DNA of 64,000 bases from Hoylesella shahii DSM 15611 = JCM 12083 (GCF_000613445.1 NZ_BAIZ01000016.1:1-64000); one strand, 5' to 3'; shown: positions 1 through 10,720, counted from the stretch's first letter. Numbers and translations: made by a program. Notes: generated from the sequence alone by a model not told the origin.

Positions 1-6
1 CTTAGC

Positions 7-42
7 ATGTGTAGAGACTTGCAAATGCTCGTCTCTACACAT
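7..42. terminator. 12-bp inverted repeat
   Basis: Perfect 12-bp arms (ATGTGTAGAGAC and GTCTCTACACAT) around a 12-nt loop, downstream of the minus-strand gene that ends at 119. There is no T-run after the stem in either direction, so it is either a weak terminator or a palindromic element cut off from its context by the window edge. Confidence 0.4.
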
Positions 43-118
43 CTATCATTCATACGTTAGCGTCCGCACGCCTTAACAATGTTAAATAAAGAGAAGTAGG
101 TGTACCTGTTTCTCATAT

Positions 119-607
119 CTATCTGTTCTTCTTTATCAATTCAAAATCAAAAAGTGAACGAAGTCTCTGTTTTTTTCTATCAAAAATCAAAACAATCTTT
201 ACCAAATAGGATTTAGCGTATAACTCAGGTTGTGTAGTAACGTACTCAACCAAAGGGCCATTGAAATCGTAATTTTTGATAAACCGATAGATTTTTTCAA
301 AGGGAAAAGATTTATCTCGTACCAGCCAAACAGTGTCAACTCTTCCTTTTTCATTTGTTATAAAGTTTACAAATGCACTATCTTTAATACACAATATTTC
401 ATCACAACAATGCGCTGTTATATAACTTAAGATGTTCTTATTGAAGGTCCGCACCTTTTGTTTGAGTTTCTCTTCATCCATTTCTGGCCCAAAATCATAG
501 ACATAAGGGGTTTCCCCATATATACTGTCTAGCAACAAAGGGTTAACTGCATATACTGTTGCGGCATAAGTATACAACAACAAAAAAACACAAATAAATT
601 TCTTCAT
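119..607 (-). CDS. Exported protein, candidate immunity partner of the RHS toxin
   Basis: A 163-residue protein starting at MKKFICVFLLLYTYAATVYA, a clear signal peptide. In-frame upstream ATGs exist, but this one directly precedes the signal peptide and lies one base after the toxin stop at 609. The mature part is mixed alpha/beta with two adjacent Cys residues (AHCCDE). I recognise no family; the middle section (NEKGRVDTVWLV) faintly resembles TonB C-terminal-like folds. Near-zero spacing behind a polymorphic toxin tip is the usual place for an immunity gene, and export would suit protection in the periplasm. That role is inferred from position only. Confidence 0.6.
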   Translation of the reverse strand: MKKFICVFLLLYTYAATVYAVNPLLLDSIYGETPYVYDFGPEMDEEKLKQKVRTFNKNILSYITAHCCDEILCIKDSAFVNFITNEKGRVDTVWLVRDKSFPFEKIYRFIKNYDFNGPLVEYVTTQPELYAKSYLVKIVLIFDRKKQRLRSLFDFELIKKNR

Positions 608-608
608 A

Positions 609-3600
609 CTAATCATTTCTATTTTTGTGGGACTTTGGTTTGGGGCGACACTGAACCTCCCCATACCAGAATGAGCCATCGCTTTCATCCCTTTTAAGTG
701 CATCTCTCTTTATTCCATCCCATCCAATAGCATGAACAGGGATTATACCTTGATAAGAATCGTCTGGGGACAGAGACGTATTGCCAGGATGCGTGTGGTC
801 CATTTCCGATACTTCAAATTGCTGTCCAAGACCTAAATCCAGATAAGGGTATGATACTCCATTTATTACTTTATCTATAATATGATATAGCTTTCCTCCA
901 TTCTTTGTGTTTGACATATAATAGATATGATTTCCATCAGGACGTGTCCCAATGTATCTTGTAAGGTTGTTTGTAACGACTTCCTTTGAAAAGAAGTACC
1001 CTTCCGTTTCTTCAAAATAATATCCATAAGCGGTTTTATACTTTGCAGCCTCTACACCTTTCATTTTGGAATATGCAACTAGTAGCTTTGAAGCCTCATA
1101 TTCACTTCCGTGGAAAAATCTACTGTCACTCAGATATCTTTTACTTGCAATCTCATTAAAGTTTATGGAGATGTTTCCACCTCCACCGGCAGCTGTTGTC
1201 CATCGGAAGTTCCAATTACTTAAGCTGCCAGCAGCACCAATTGTCAATCCTGCAGCACCGAATGCATTACTAACTCCGAATATGTATCCAAATGTTCCAG
1301 GGTTCACAATACCATAAGCGCATGCGTAACCAACAACACCGCCGACGACAACCCCTAAATAGGTTGTAACTTGCGACCAATTCCAGCTGAAAGGGTTTAG
1401 TTCGCCATGATTTGCAACGACTCCGCCCAAAAAGGCACCAGCAACAATTCCTATTATAATAATAGGGTTCTTTCCGTCCCTATCCACATACTTCAAAGGG
1501 TTATTCAGACAATAACTATACCTGTTGAAGTTTTGCGTAAAGTCAGGCATTTGAACGTATGGGTCAGGCTTAAGAAGCGACCTAATACGGGATCATAAAG
1601 TCGGGCGTTCATGTTTATCAGTCCGAACCATGGCAGGTGTTCGTGCCCACAGTAGCCACGGCCAAGTAGCAGTTCTGGTTCACTACCCGCTTCGTAGTAG
1701 GTTTCCAAGTGCGGTTTGCGCAAACGCCCCCAAGCGTCATAATCCAGCTCTTGTTTCAGATAGCCTTTGTCATCCGTTATATAAACAATGCTGCCCAAAT
1801 AGTCGCGTACTATTTGATAGACAATTCCGACACTACCATCGTGGCTGATGAGGACTGCAGGAGCAGTGTAGGCGTCACCACCTATGTAAAAGCGTTCCGC
1901 CTCGCTGCCCATTGAGTCTACATCACACTCGTATCGCCCACCAATATAATAGCGTGTCAGCAGCCGTCCGGTGCCATGCGTCACTATCATTCTCGTACGG
2001 TAGGCATCTGCCGTATAGTCAAAAGACGCAGTGTAGCCATTTTCTTCAATACGTTTCGGACGCATGAATGATGTGTAAGTAATGCGTTGGTCGCGCAAAG
2101 GCACAGCTGTCCCCAAGGGTGTTACGGACGTAACTTGATAGGGCTTGGCCGTATTTCCATATAATAAGGCACCCACATCTTGCTTCTTCACGATATTGCC
2201 ATTGGCAGAATACACCACATCTGGTTCTTCTGAAAAACGGTCAGTCTTTTCAAGTCTGTTCAGATTATCATAATTAAAGCCCTCTATGCGTTTGTATCGG
2301 TTATTCGTACGGTTAAGCAGATTGCCAGTTTGGGCATCAAACTCATAATCAAAACCAAAATTGGGGTAGTGGTCATATTCAGCTATGATACCATTGAACG
2401 AGCAATAGCGGGGCAGACCCGTTTCCGTATAATTGTATTTACGCTCTAAAACGCCTGATTCTACCTCGTCGATTGTCCCAAGTCGTTTTCTTCAGTTTGC
2501 TTCCAAACAATCTTTCCATCGTCTAGTTTAATCTCCACATTGTAGCCGTTGGCATATTCGAACCTCTCCTGACATAAATTCCCACGTTTAGACGCATACG
2601 ATATTGATGTAACATTTCCCTTACCATATTGGTATTGCTTTTGCAGAAACTTGCCATCCTGAACGTTTTCGCGGGAGGTTGCCAAGCGGTCGTTATCATC
2701 GTATGTGAATTCGGAAGACGTTCCGTTGGTAGATTCTTCACGCACAAGCAGGCCGTCTGCATTATAGGTATATGCGGTATTGAACTCTGGGCGGCGGATG
2801 CCGGTTGCTCTGCCAAATTTGTCGTATGTGCTTGTGATGCTTCTGCCGTCTGCGTTTGTCTCCACTACTGTGCGTACGCCATCTGCACTGTAGCTTTCAG
2901 AAAAAGATCGGCGACCTGCACTTGGGTCAACAATGGCTGTTCGGCGACCGAATCCATCGTATTCGAAAGTGGTTGTCACGTTGCCAGGCGCGGTTATCGC
3001 ACTGGGTTGCCCGTCGGGGCGCAGCGTGTAGGTAATGGTTCCGCCAGGGTCCTCCACCTTTATCAGTTCGCCAATGGCATCCGTTGTCTTGGTCGAGGCA
3101 ATGCCTTCCTTCGTTTCGGTAACGCTCAGGCCAGCGTAACTCCACGTAGTAGTTTTCCCCGAAGCTTCCGTTTGCTTCACAAGACGGTCGTAATCATCAT
3201 ATTCGTAGGTGTTCCACAGCGCGGGCGCATCGCCCTTAAATGGCAAGGATGTCTTTGCAAGCCTGCCCTTATAGTCGTAGGCGTTATCCACAAATTGCCA
3301 CTTGCCGTCGAGCCGCATGTTGCCCTTACGCACGTCCCGCTCCAATGCATCGTAATGCACAATGGTTTCGGGCTTGCCCGTAATAGTTTTGGCTATGGTG
3401 TACAGACCCTTTCCGCCCCATGCGGTGGTTATCGTCGTTGTTATTCCATCGGGCGAAGTGGTGGAGACGGGCTTACCCCACGCATCTGTAACGATGGTGG
3501 TTGTCCTGCCCTTATGGTCGGTTATGCGGTGTGCCTGCCCCCACTTGTCGTATTCGGCATAGGTTGTAGTCTGCCCCAAGGCATTTGTTTTTGTCAAGAG

Positions 3601-6600
3601 GTTACGCCCTATGGCATCGTAGGTATAGGTATTGCCTAACAGTTCGGTAACGTTATACGGTGCCGACTTCTCGCTGGTCACGTTTCCGTGGGCATCATAC
3701 GTCCAGCGTGTTTCGTCGGTCTTATTGCCGTTGGTATAAGTGACGCTTCGTTCGGGCATCCATTGGGCGTTATAGGCGTATTCCTCGCGCGTTGTCCAGG
3801 TGTTGCCGTCACGCCCTGATGTCGTAGTTTTTGTAAGTGGAAGTCCAATGAAATAACGTTCAGGCGTAACCACATTACGATAGGTCTGCGTTGTTTCCGT
3901 GTACAGACCAGCACCAAGGGAAACGCGTTCTTTTGTCGGGTTGTTAAAAATATCGTAGGACAACTGTGTTTCTTTATTCACACCCGTAAGTTTATTGATT
4001 TCAAGAGAGTGCGTTAACACAGGATTGCAAGTTTTGTTCATTGCAAGCCATGTTTTGTTGTAAAACATGTACATTTCTTTGTCGCGAGTTTCAACATGAG
4101 TTGTTATTCCAAATTGTTCCGGGTCACGAAGCTCCATTACATAATTTCCTCCTACGTCTTCATTTACTCTTGTTTTTTCAAACCCAATGAAACCCATTCC
4201 CGTTCGATGAGCCACGGCCCCTTCATATGTATAACGAAGGTGTTTCACTAGTTTTCGATCGAGATATGTACCGCTATTGAGCAGGATATTCAATGGTGCC
4301 ATGAGGTCATAATATGGGTAAGTCCGTAGGGTGTTTGAAGGGGTGTAGCACATTCTCCCGTCCGTCATATCTCCATAATCGTTCTGTTGTACAATTCCAT
4401 GACTATTGGCCATGGCCGTAAGCAAACGATTGTTACTCTCGTTTTCCGTAAAGCGATAGCATGTAACTTTCGCATTTTCTATAGCGACTAGATGGCTCAT
4501 ACCCCATAGGTTGTTGACATTGGCGGGCAATAGCTGCGCATTTTGTGAAAGATCAAGGCTACAACATGATGTATGCAGAATCACACCGTGATTATTTGTG
4601 AATAACTGAACATATCCTTTCCTCATGCACAACAAGTCGGCATATCCATTTTTGTCCACATCCATCATCAAGTACTTGTCGTCTTTCTCCCTATTTGCAA
4701 TAGGCATTTCTCGCCGTACAAACCCTCTTCCTGTCGACAGATATACGTTCCACACATTTCCATTATCTTGATAGCCTTTGTTCAATACTACTTCCACATC
4801 AACTCCGTGTGTTGGGCACCTCGGTGCGCCATTATCCAAATGCGATGGTGGGTACGTCAATGCACTCCCACAAGCCCTGCACCGACTAGGTCCTTTGTAA
4901 CACTTCGTTAAATCTGCCTTGCAACGCGAACAAATCAAGCTAGGCCCTCTTATCGGTTCCTTTTCGCCGCAATCAGGACACGAACTGGGCATCCACACTG
5001 GTAAGGTTTGACGCTCAATGTCCATATACGAATCTGCTGGTGGAACAAGCACATCTATCTTTCCGTCTCCATTTATGTCACCAAAAGCAGCATTCTCTAA
5101 ATTGCCAAAGGTTAAAGATTTAGACGTAAACCATTTTACAAATTTGTTGAATTGAACGGAGAACTTATAAACCTCCATGCCCTCGCGAGTAGCATGACAC
5201 AGCTCCACCTTTCCGTCTCCATCAACATCAAGGGCGAAAGCCTTACTGTAGAACGACAAAGAAATGGGAGACGTCTCACTCAACCGTTGCTGGCTATCTA
5301 GATCTATCAAAGTAGACCACGAAGGAATGTCCTTGTTTAGGAATGTCTTGTTGTGCGAAATAGTCAACAGTTGCGCCTTCCCTGTCCCCATAAAATCACC
5401 AAAAAGGTAGATACGAGACATTGGGCTGTACGTTTTTCCCTCGTTGTCTACCACGCCCATAGCAGGCACGGTAAACGTCTTTGACTCAAATTTTCCTTTC
5501 TCGTATGTGTATGTGGTAATTTTCAAAAGCGTGTTGCCTCCCACCAAGTCACCGAAGTTCACCTTTACCAGTTCGTCCACCCCATCACCATTGGTGTCAA
5601 CCGCCTGAATGGTCTGGAATCCACTCTCTGTCTTTATCGTAGACATGCCACTGGATGATGAAAGGTTTGGTGCAATCAAGATATCTTGATCGACGGGATA
5701 TCCACTACCAAATACAGCATAATACTTTGTGGAAGACAAAAACTTCTTTACCACTAGCTGCCCCGTTTGCTGATATTGGTTGAAATGCCCTGGCATTGTC
5801 AACAAACCGTCAGCGAATTGGTTCTTCACGAATTTTCCTCGAACAAACAAGGGTTTTGCCCCATTTGTTTCCCCCTTAAAGTACTCAGTTAGTAACACAT
5901 CACATTGCCTCCGTAATTTTCCATGTTGGTTATCCTTACCATCACCATAATCGAACTGCAAAGGTGGTAGGGCCGATTCTCCAGAGGAGCAGTCTATCCG
6001 AGTTAACAAGTTCACTTCTTTCAATACATGTGTGAGGCTGTAAGTGCAAAGTGTCTCAATTTTTCCATTCACTTTCGTTTGCGACACCACCTCTTTTAAT
6101 AACCTGCTGGGAGCGATGGCCATTCCATCCAAATAGGTGGTGGTGAAATCTGGGCGGTCTGCATAGTGGAATAGCAACTGCCCACTATGTTCAACTTCCG
6201 TTTTCCCGCCATATGTCACCTTGGAAAGGTAATAACAATTCCCAACCTCAATGTAGGTGAAGTTTGCCTTATAGCCCTTCAAGTCGGTCAATTCGGTCAG
6301 AGGGTAAGCATACCTGGTGTTTGTGTTGTCCTTAAAGCCAAACGTTGCCGTATTGCCATTGGGATAAGCCACGGTAAAATAAGCAACGTGATCTCCATAG
6401 AGATGTTTTTTCACCAAGATAAAGCCTTTTGATGTTTCATATTGATATTGACGCTGTTGGCCCGTATTTGGCACTAGCCTCACACCATCCAAAGTAAACC
6501 TGCATTCATCGGGATCGGTTAAGTTGACGGGTGAAGTAACGCCATCGTACATTATCGTTTTCCCCACCGTTAAAATAGCCGACACACCCGCAATGTTCCA

Positions 6601-7083
6601 GCCATATCCTGCCGTTCCGTTAGCAGACTGGCTGTTGTACACAATAGAAATCTGTGGAGCAGCTCCACAACAATATGCAGTTGTTATGGGTATGGAGTAG
6701 GTTTTACCGCCAGTAGGGGAAACTCCTTCTTGGAAGGGAATTTTCCCTACATAACGGTCACTTTGTGTATAGTTGGGAAAATCGGGTATTCCATATCCAG
6801 ACGGCCGATTAGCCCTAAAAGCATTCCCTTGAATTTGTTTTTGGGGCTTTGGGTTCGGGATAGCACCCAAATCAATGGGTTTATATACATACCGATAAAT
6901 GGTGTCACCGTCTGCCAAAGCTTCAACCTCTACAACAGAGTCTGTTTCAAGATGAGTCTGCACCGCAGGATTAAATTTATTGAATAAACCGTTTGCTGCT
7001 GTATGACAGGCATTAGCCTTGCCATTATTAGGGAAAAGTAAGGCTACGAAAAGAACGGTAATAGTTGTAATAAATTGTTTCAT
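609..7083 (-). CDS. SpvB/RHS-repeat polymorphic toxin with JAB-type tip (two frameshifts)
   Basis: About 2,150 codons once two frameshifts (near 2467 and 1573) are repaired by one added base each. Order: signal peptide (MKQFITTITVLFVALLF); SpvB/TcB-like N-terminal domain (YNSQSANGTAGYGWNIAG, near residue 150); FG-GAP/VCBS calcium-type repeats near 495, 618, 674 and 808 (DTNGDG, DVDGDG, DINGDG, DVDKNG); a Cys-rich zinc-ribbon insert near 698-760; YD/RHS repeats from about 1,000; the RHS core ending NMNARLYDPVLGRFLS, then NRYSYCLNNPLKYVDRDGK; a Gly-rich hydrophobic stretch; and a variable tip. The tip has HTHP followed by SPDD, the JAMM metal-binding pattern, so a JAB-type toxin is likely. RHS shells encapsulate the tip for export. 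Both breaks fall in conserved sequence that continues in the next frame, so they are probably sequencing errors, but decay cannot be excluded. Confidence 0.85.
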
Positions 7084-7103
7084 AATAGTGGTCGTTTGGT
7101 CTG

Positions 7104-7529
7104 TTATTCCTTAATCACTTTCCACGAGGTGTTTTTGCCGTCTAATCGTATGTACAGCACATACATGCCCTTGGCATAACTCGCCATGTTCACCTTGGTA
7201 ACGGTGCCTGCAATGCCACGCCTAACGAGCAGCGCGCCATTCGGTCCATAAAGCGAAAGCTCGCCTTGATGTTCCGTTGAATAAGCGTCTAGCGCGATGG
7301 TAAGTTCTTCCTTAACAGGATTGGGATAGATGCGTAACTGCTGTTGTGCCAAATGTTCATAGAGAAAGGCTGTGTCTTTTTGTTGCACCATGCTTTTTGC
7401 TTCATGCGTTTGCAGCACCACAGTGCGGCTGGTACGGTTGCCGTTGGCATCGTATGCGTAAGAAACCTGTTGCGCCCGCATAGAAACGGTCGACAAAGCA
7501 AATGCGGTAATCAGTATAAGTCTCGTCAT
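7104..7529 (-). CDS. Small exported protein with YD motif and T9SS type A sorting domain
   Basis: A 141-residue protein: signal peptide (MTRLILITAFALSTVSMRAQ), then one YD-like motif (YAYDANGNRTSRTV), a short charged linker, and a typical T9SS C-terminal signal (LRIYPNPVKEELTI, LSLYGPNGALL, YAKGMYVLYIRLDG, ending KVIKE). It stands 20 bp upstream of the RHS toxin start on the same strand, behind a canonical promoter, so both are probably one operon. The giant toxin has no C-terminal sorting signal of its own. A helper or surface-anchoring role for the RHS protein is possible but inferred. T9SS passengers normally carry this signal on the same chain as the cargo, which makes this arrangement odd. 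Confidence 0.8.
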   Translation of the reverse strand: MTRLILITAFALSTVSMRAQQVSYAYDANGNRTSRTVVLQTHEAKSMVQQKDTAFLYEHLAQQQLRIYPNPVKEELTIALDAYSTEHQGELSLYGPNGALLVRRGIAGTVTKVNMASYAKGMYVLYIRLDGKNTSWKVIKE

Positions 7530-7586
7530 ACAAAAAAAGTTTAGAGTTGATAAATTGTTTGAGTAAGCTGGTTAATATTACGAATG

Positions 7587-7618
7587 CAAATATAGCGATT
7601 ATTTTTGTTCCATTCAAA
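7587..7618 (-). promoter_or_regulatory. Bacteroidetes promoter of the RHS operon
   Basis: On the minus strand: TTTG (7618-7615), 20 nt, TATATTTG (7594-7587). This is a full match to the Bacteroidetes -33/-7 pattern, 58 bp upstream of the start at 7529. Confidence 0.75.
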
Positions 7619-8005
7619 CATTTTAAGCAAAAAATATAGAGATTAATGCAGGACAATAAGCAATACCAAGAAACAGGGATGCGCAATAAATAGATTGTAC
7701 TGGACAAAGATTTGATGAAATCTCAAGTTCTGCCCATTCGTCTGTGGCAAAACATGTCCATGCCTTAAAAGGTAACCTGGAGGGAGTTCTTTCAATACAT
7801 TCTTTACAAGTTGAAAGCATCTTTTCGGTGGCACATAATGAGGAAAAAGAAGATGGACTTTTTTATGTTTCTTATGTTCTTATGTCAAAATGGATGTAAA
7901 AACATGAAAGATGAACGTTTTCGTTAAGCCAAATGAACAATGTTGAGTTTGCTCGAACATTGTCATGGTGAGAAAACGCACTTTTAGAGAAACGAGAAAT
8001 GAACG

Positions 8006-8066
8006 ATTAACTCGTTCACTTATCCTCTTGTCCTCTTGTTAACCTGTTCACCCATTAAGTCGTTAG
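8006..8066. repeat. Degenerate 8-nt tandem repeat
   Basis: Read on the minus strand, this is a run of octamers of the type GTGAACAG, GTTAACAA, GAGGACAA, GAGGATAA, GTGAACGA, GTTAATCG. The same unit occurs at 8733-8796 and 52326-52435. It ends just before island A. Confidence 0.65.
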
Positions 8067-8070
8067 TCGT

Positions 8071-8710
8071 TGTAATATTTTCAGCAGGAAATTTAACATT
8101 GTGAGTGCCCATTTTATCCACCAACCGCCCACCTTGTCGCAAAAAATCGATTCTCGCGGAGGTTTGTTTTGATGCAAATAGAGGTTAGTTGTACATGAAG
8201 AGGGAATGAATATTTATTTAAACTGGACGCTACTAGCACCCGTTTTGGGGCTATTGCAGCAATATGAAGTGTGTTTTGGTGCTAAATGTAGTGCAATATG
8301 CCGCTAAACGCAGTGCGTTTTGGTGCTAAATGCAGTGCGTTTTGATGCTAAACGCAAGGTAAAATGGTGCTAAATGCAGTACTAGATGCTGCTAAATGTG
8401 AGGTGAAAAGCATAAATATGCACCGCGATGGTATAAATTTAACCTTTATGATTCATTAAAAACATGGCTGAAAAGGGTGAAATAGTCGTTAAAAAGTGGG
8501 ATTTTAGGGGTTAAAAGCAGCTAATTGGGCTTGAAAAAATACGAGCAGTTAACCAAACTAGAAAGGTAAAATGGTACTAAAAGTGGTTTTATTCTTAAAA
8601 ATAGACAAAATAAAAGACACGAAAGACTAGAAATAGTGGCTATTTAGCTGCTTTTTAACCCAGATTTTCGCTAGAACGGAGCGAAAAATCAAGAGAGTTT
8701 GTAAAATAAA
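8071..8710 (+). repeat. Non-coding island A (copy 1 of a dispersed element)
   Basis: No convincing ORF. Order: TGTAATATTTT at 8071; the motif TTTAACATTGTGAGTGCC at 8091; a block with GATTCTCGCGGAGG and GTTTTGATGCAA shared with island B; the 22-nt array at 8257-8411; a block with GCAGCTAATTGGG; TTTTCGCTAGAA, also shared with B; and TTTGTAAAATA near 8699-8708. Octamer repeats flank it on both sides. It lies between the RHS operon promoter and the 3' end of the GH109-like gene. Islands B, C and D have the same architecture. Confidence 0.75.
8257..8411 (+). repeat. 22-nt tandem array of island A
   Basis: About seven units of 22 nt, each made of two 11-nt halves such as GTTTTGGTGCT and AAATGCAGTGC. 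Later units vary (GTTTTGATGCT, AAACGCAAGGT, AAAATGGTGCT, TAGATGCTGCT). Each half begins with an A/T tract, giving one tract per helical turn. Confidence 0.8.
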
Positions 8711-8732
8711 AGCAATAATTTTAAGTTTTGTG

Positions 8733-8796
8733 TTGATGGGTTGGTAAGTTGCTGGGTTGGTAAGTTGATGAGCTTGTGAGTTGATGTTTTGAAATT
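8733..8796. repeat. Degenerate 8-nt tandem repeat
   Basis: Octamers GTTGATGG, GTTGGTAA, GTTGCTGG, GTTGGTAA, GTTGATGA, GCTTGTGA, GTTGATGT in direct succession, directly after island A. The rest of the stretch up to 9030 holds no recognisable gene. Confidence 0.65.
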
Positions 8797-9030
8797 TGTT
8801 GGGCTTCCGTTAGATTATAAGCCAGCGGGGTTACTTGTTCTGCACTTCGTATATGAGTGGAATGTTTATCTTGTTGTTGGCATTACGAAGATAACAAACT
8901 CCGCTCAATTTATAAAACATTAAAAGCCCAAACGGCCTCTATGTAGGATTTAAGGGATTATGGGTGGGGTTGGGTAGGCGGAAAGGGGATGATGTTCGGC
9001 CGTGAGCAAGAGGGAACTTCGCCCATTGGG

Positions 9031-10314
9031 TTACCGCAAGACATTGCGGCGTGTGAAGTCGGGTATCATTACGGGCATCGACCCATGCTCGATAGATAGT
9101 TTTGAGAGTTCGGCAATGCAACACCACTCGGCCAAATCGTACACATCCATGTCTAGGGGCAAGCCTTGTTGTAGGCATTGAGCTAGGCGTAAGTCCATAA
9201 AGTAAGACATCCCACCGCGCGAGTCGAGTTGTTTAGCCGTACTAAGGGCTTCGGACGAGAAGGGCGGGGCATATTGATTGAGTAAGGTTTCGATTTGCAA
9301 ATCGGTAAGAGGCGTGTTGTTATTGTCGATCTCAAGACCCCGTTTGGCGGCTGCTTCGGGGCTAATTAGCATTTCGGGAATGGGGTATTTAGCAGCATAT
9401 CCCTGCGTACCAACAGCCTGAAACATGCGATTATAGGGGCGCGGGGTCATCACGTTGTGCTGAATAAGGATGGTTTTGCCCTTCACGGTGCGTATCATGG
9501 TAGAGGTTTGGTCGCCGTTGGCAAAGCTATTGCAAGGCTCTCCCATTACTTCTTGATACACCTGCTTGCCCAAAAAGGCATTGGTGTGCATGGCTGTGAG
9601 ATAGTGTAGGCGATCGGTTCGATGTATATCGAGCAGTTGACAGGCGGGTCCGATGCTATGAGTGGGATATACATCACCACAATTTAGGCGGTTATACTCC
9701 ATTCTCCACGCTGTCCAGCGGTTGCCAATGGGATGCGCATAGCCACCCTCCACATGCACCAGTTCGCCAAAAAGTCCTTCGTGGGCCATTTGTCGCACAG
9801 CCATTTCAAAGTGGTCGTATACCGCATTCTCCAACATCATACAATGTTGTTGCGTTTGTTCGGCCGTATCCACAAGCTGCCAAATGTCTTTTAGCGTGAG
9901 TGCTGCCGGTACTTCCACAGCCACACATTTGCCGCATTGCATGGCATAAGTGGCAATTGGCACATGCGAAAGCCAGTCGGTGCACACGTACACGAGGTTA
10001 AGACCTTGCTGTTGGCATAGTTGGCGGTAGGCCATTTCGCCCCAATATACAACCGGACGAGGCTTACCCAGTTGTTCAACGTGCTGTGCAGCCTCTTCGG
10101 CCACTTGTTTCGATACATCGCATACGGCAGCAATGTGCACCCCTGGGATGTGGCACCATCGGGTTACGGCCACCTGTCCGCGTGCGCCAACCCCCACGAA
10201 TGCTACTTGTAAATGGGGCATTGGCTCGAGAGCTAACGATAAAACATCGCGCTGACCGGCAGCACGAGTAGGGGTGAAAGTTTCTAATGGGCGCACCGCA
10301 GAGGTTATTTCCAT
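9031..10314 (-). CDS. Gfo/Idh/MocA-family protein, GH109-like (alpha-N-acetylgalactosaminidase type)
   Basis: A 427-residue protein with an N-terminal Rossmann fold (VAFVGVGARGQ near residue 38) and the later segment GYAHPIGNRWTAWRMEYN followed by YPTHSIGPACQLLDI. This YPTH-(S/G)-(I/L)-GP signature is typical of GH109, which cleaves terminal alpha-GalNAc by a mechanism using bound NAD. GH109 proteins often carry a Tat or Sec signal; none is seen here, so it may act in the cytoplasm. A -7-like box TATATTTG (10346-10339) lies 25 bp upstream. It stands alone on the minus strand. An ordinary dehydrogenase of the same superfamily is the alternative. Confidence 0.75.
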   Translation of the reverse strand: MEITSAVRPLETFTPTRAAGQRDVLSLALEPMPHLQVAFVGVGARGQVAVTRWCHIPGVHIAAVCDVSKQVAEEAAQHVEQLGKPRPVVYWGEMAYRQLCQQQGLNLVYVCTDWLSHVPIATYAMQCGKCVAVEVPAALTLKDIWQLVDTAEQTQQHCMMLENAVYDHFEMAVRQMAHEGLFGELVHVEGGYAHPIGNRWTAWRMEYNRLNCGDVYPTHSIGPACQLLDIHRTDRLHYLTAMHTNAFLGKQVYQEVMGEPCNSFANGDQTSTMIRTVKGKTILIQHNVMTPRPYNRMFQAVGTQGYAAKYPIPEMLISPEAAAKRGLEIDNNNTPLTDLQIETLLNQYAPPFSSEALSTAKQLDSRGGMSYFMDLRLAQCLQQGLPLDMDVYDLAEWCCIAELSKLSIEHGSMPVMIPDFTRRNVLR

Positions 10315-10338
10315 TGTGTTCGTGTTTTAAATCTAATG

Positions 10339-10346
10339 CAAATATA
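10339..10346 (-). promoter_or_regulatory. -7 box of the GH109-like gene
   Basis: TATATTTG on the minus strand. No clear TTTG is present 19-20 nt further upstream, so only the -7 element is supported. Confidence 0.45.
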
Positions 10347-10658
10347 CCCAAAAAAGTGGAAGATGAAAGGGGGGAAAGCCTGAAAAAGTAGGGTGGAGGA
10401 AAATAAAATGTAAAAGGAGGAGAAGAACACCAACGAAAACAGTAGGCGAAGGAGGCGTAAAAGGGATAATGGTTGTGAGATAAACTCATGGTTGTGATTT
10501 GCTTTCTTGGTTGAAGGTGGTTGTGTTCGTGGAGGTTTTGCGTGTTTTCTTAGCAGAAACAACTTTGTTTGCACTTTAGTTTGCGTAAGATAGAATTTTG
10601 ATTGTGGTTAAAAGGTGAACTTGTTAGCCAGTCAGTGAATTAACTCCCGATATACAAT

Positions 10659-10720
10659 GCGGGCCACATAAGCTCTTCGTAAAGGCAATGAGCCATTTTC
10701 GAGCAGCCTATATGGCCCGC
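10659..10720. other. Long-loop inverted repeat in a gene-free stretch
   Basis: Arms GCGGGCCACATA and TATATGGCCCGC enclose about 38 nt and are followed on the plus strand by AAAAAG. There is no T-run in the direction of the minus-strand genes. The surrounding stretch 10347-10879 holds no credible ORF. The size recalls a tRNA, but no T-arm or anticodon arm can be drawn. Confidence 0.45.

Noticed and set aside
2629..3639. Long plus-strand ORF of 336 codons opposite the RHS gene
   Set aside because: Shadow of the repetitive RHS coding sequence; no domain and skewed Cys/Val composition.
10659..10720. tRNA-like size and closed acceptor-like stem
   Set aside because: No T-arm (GGTTCGA-type), no anticodon stem and a loop that cannot be folded as a cloverleaf.
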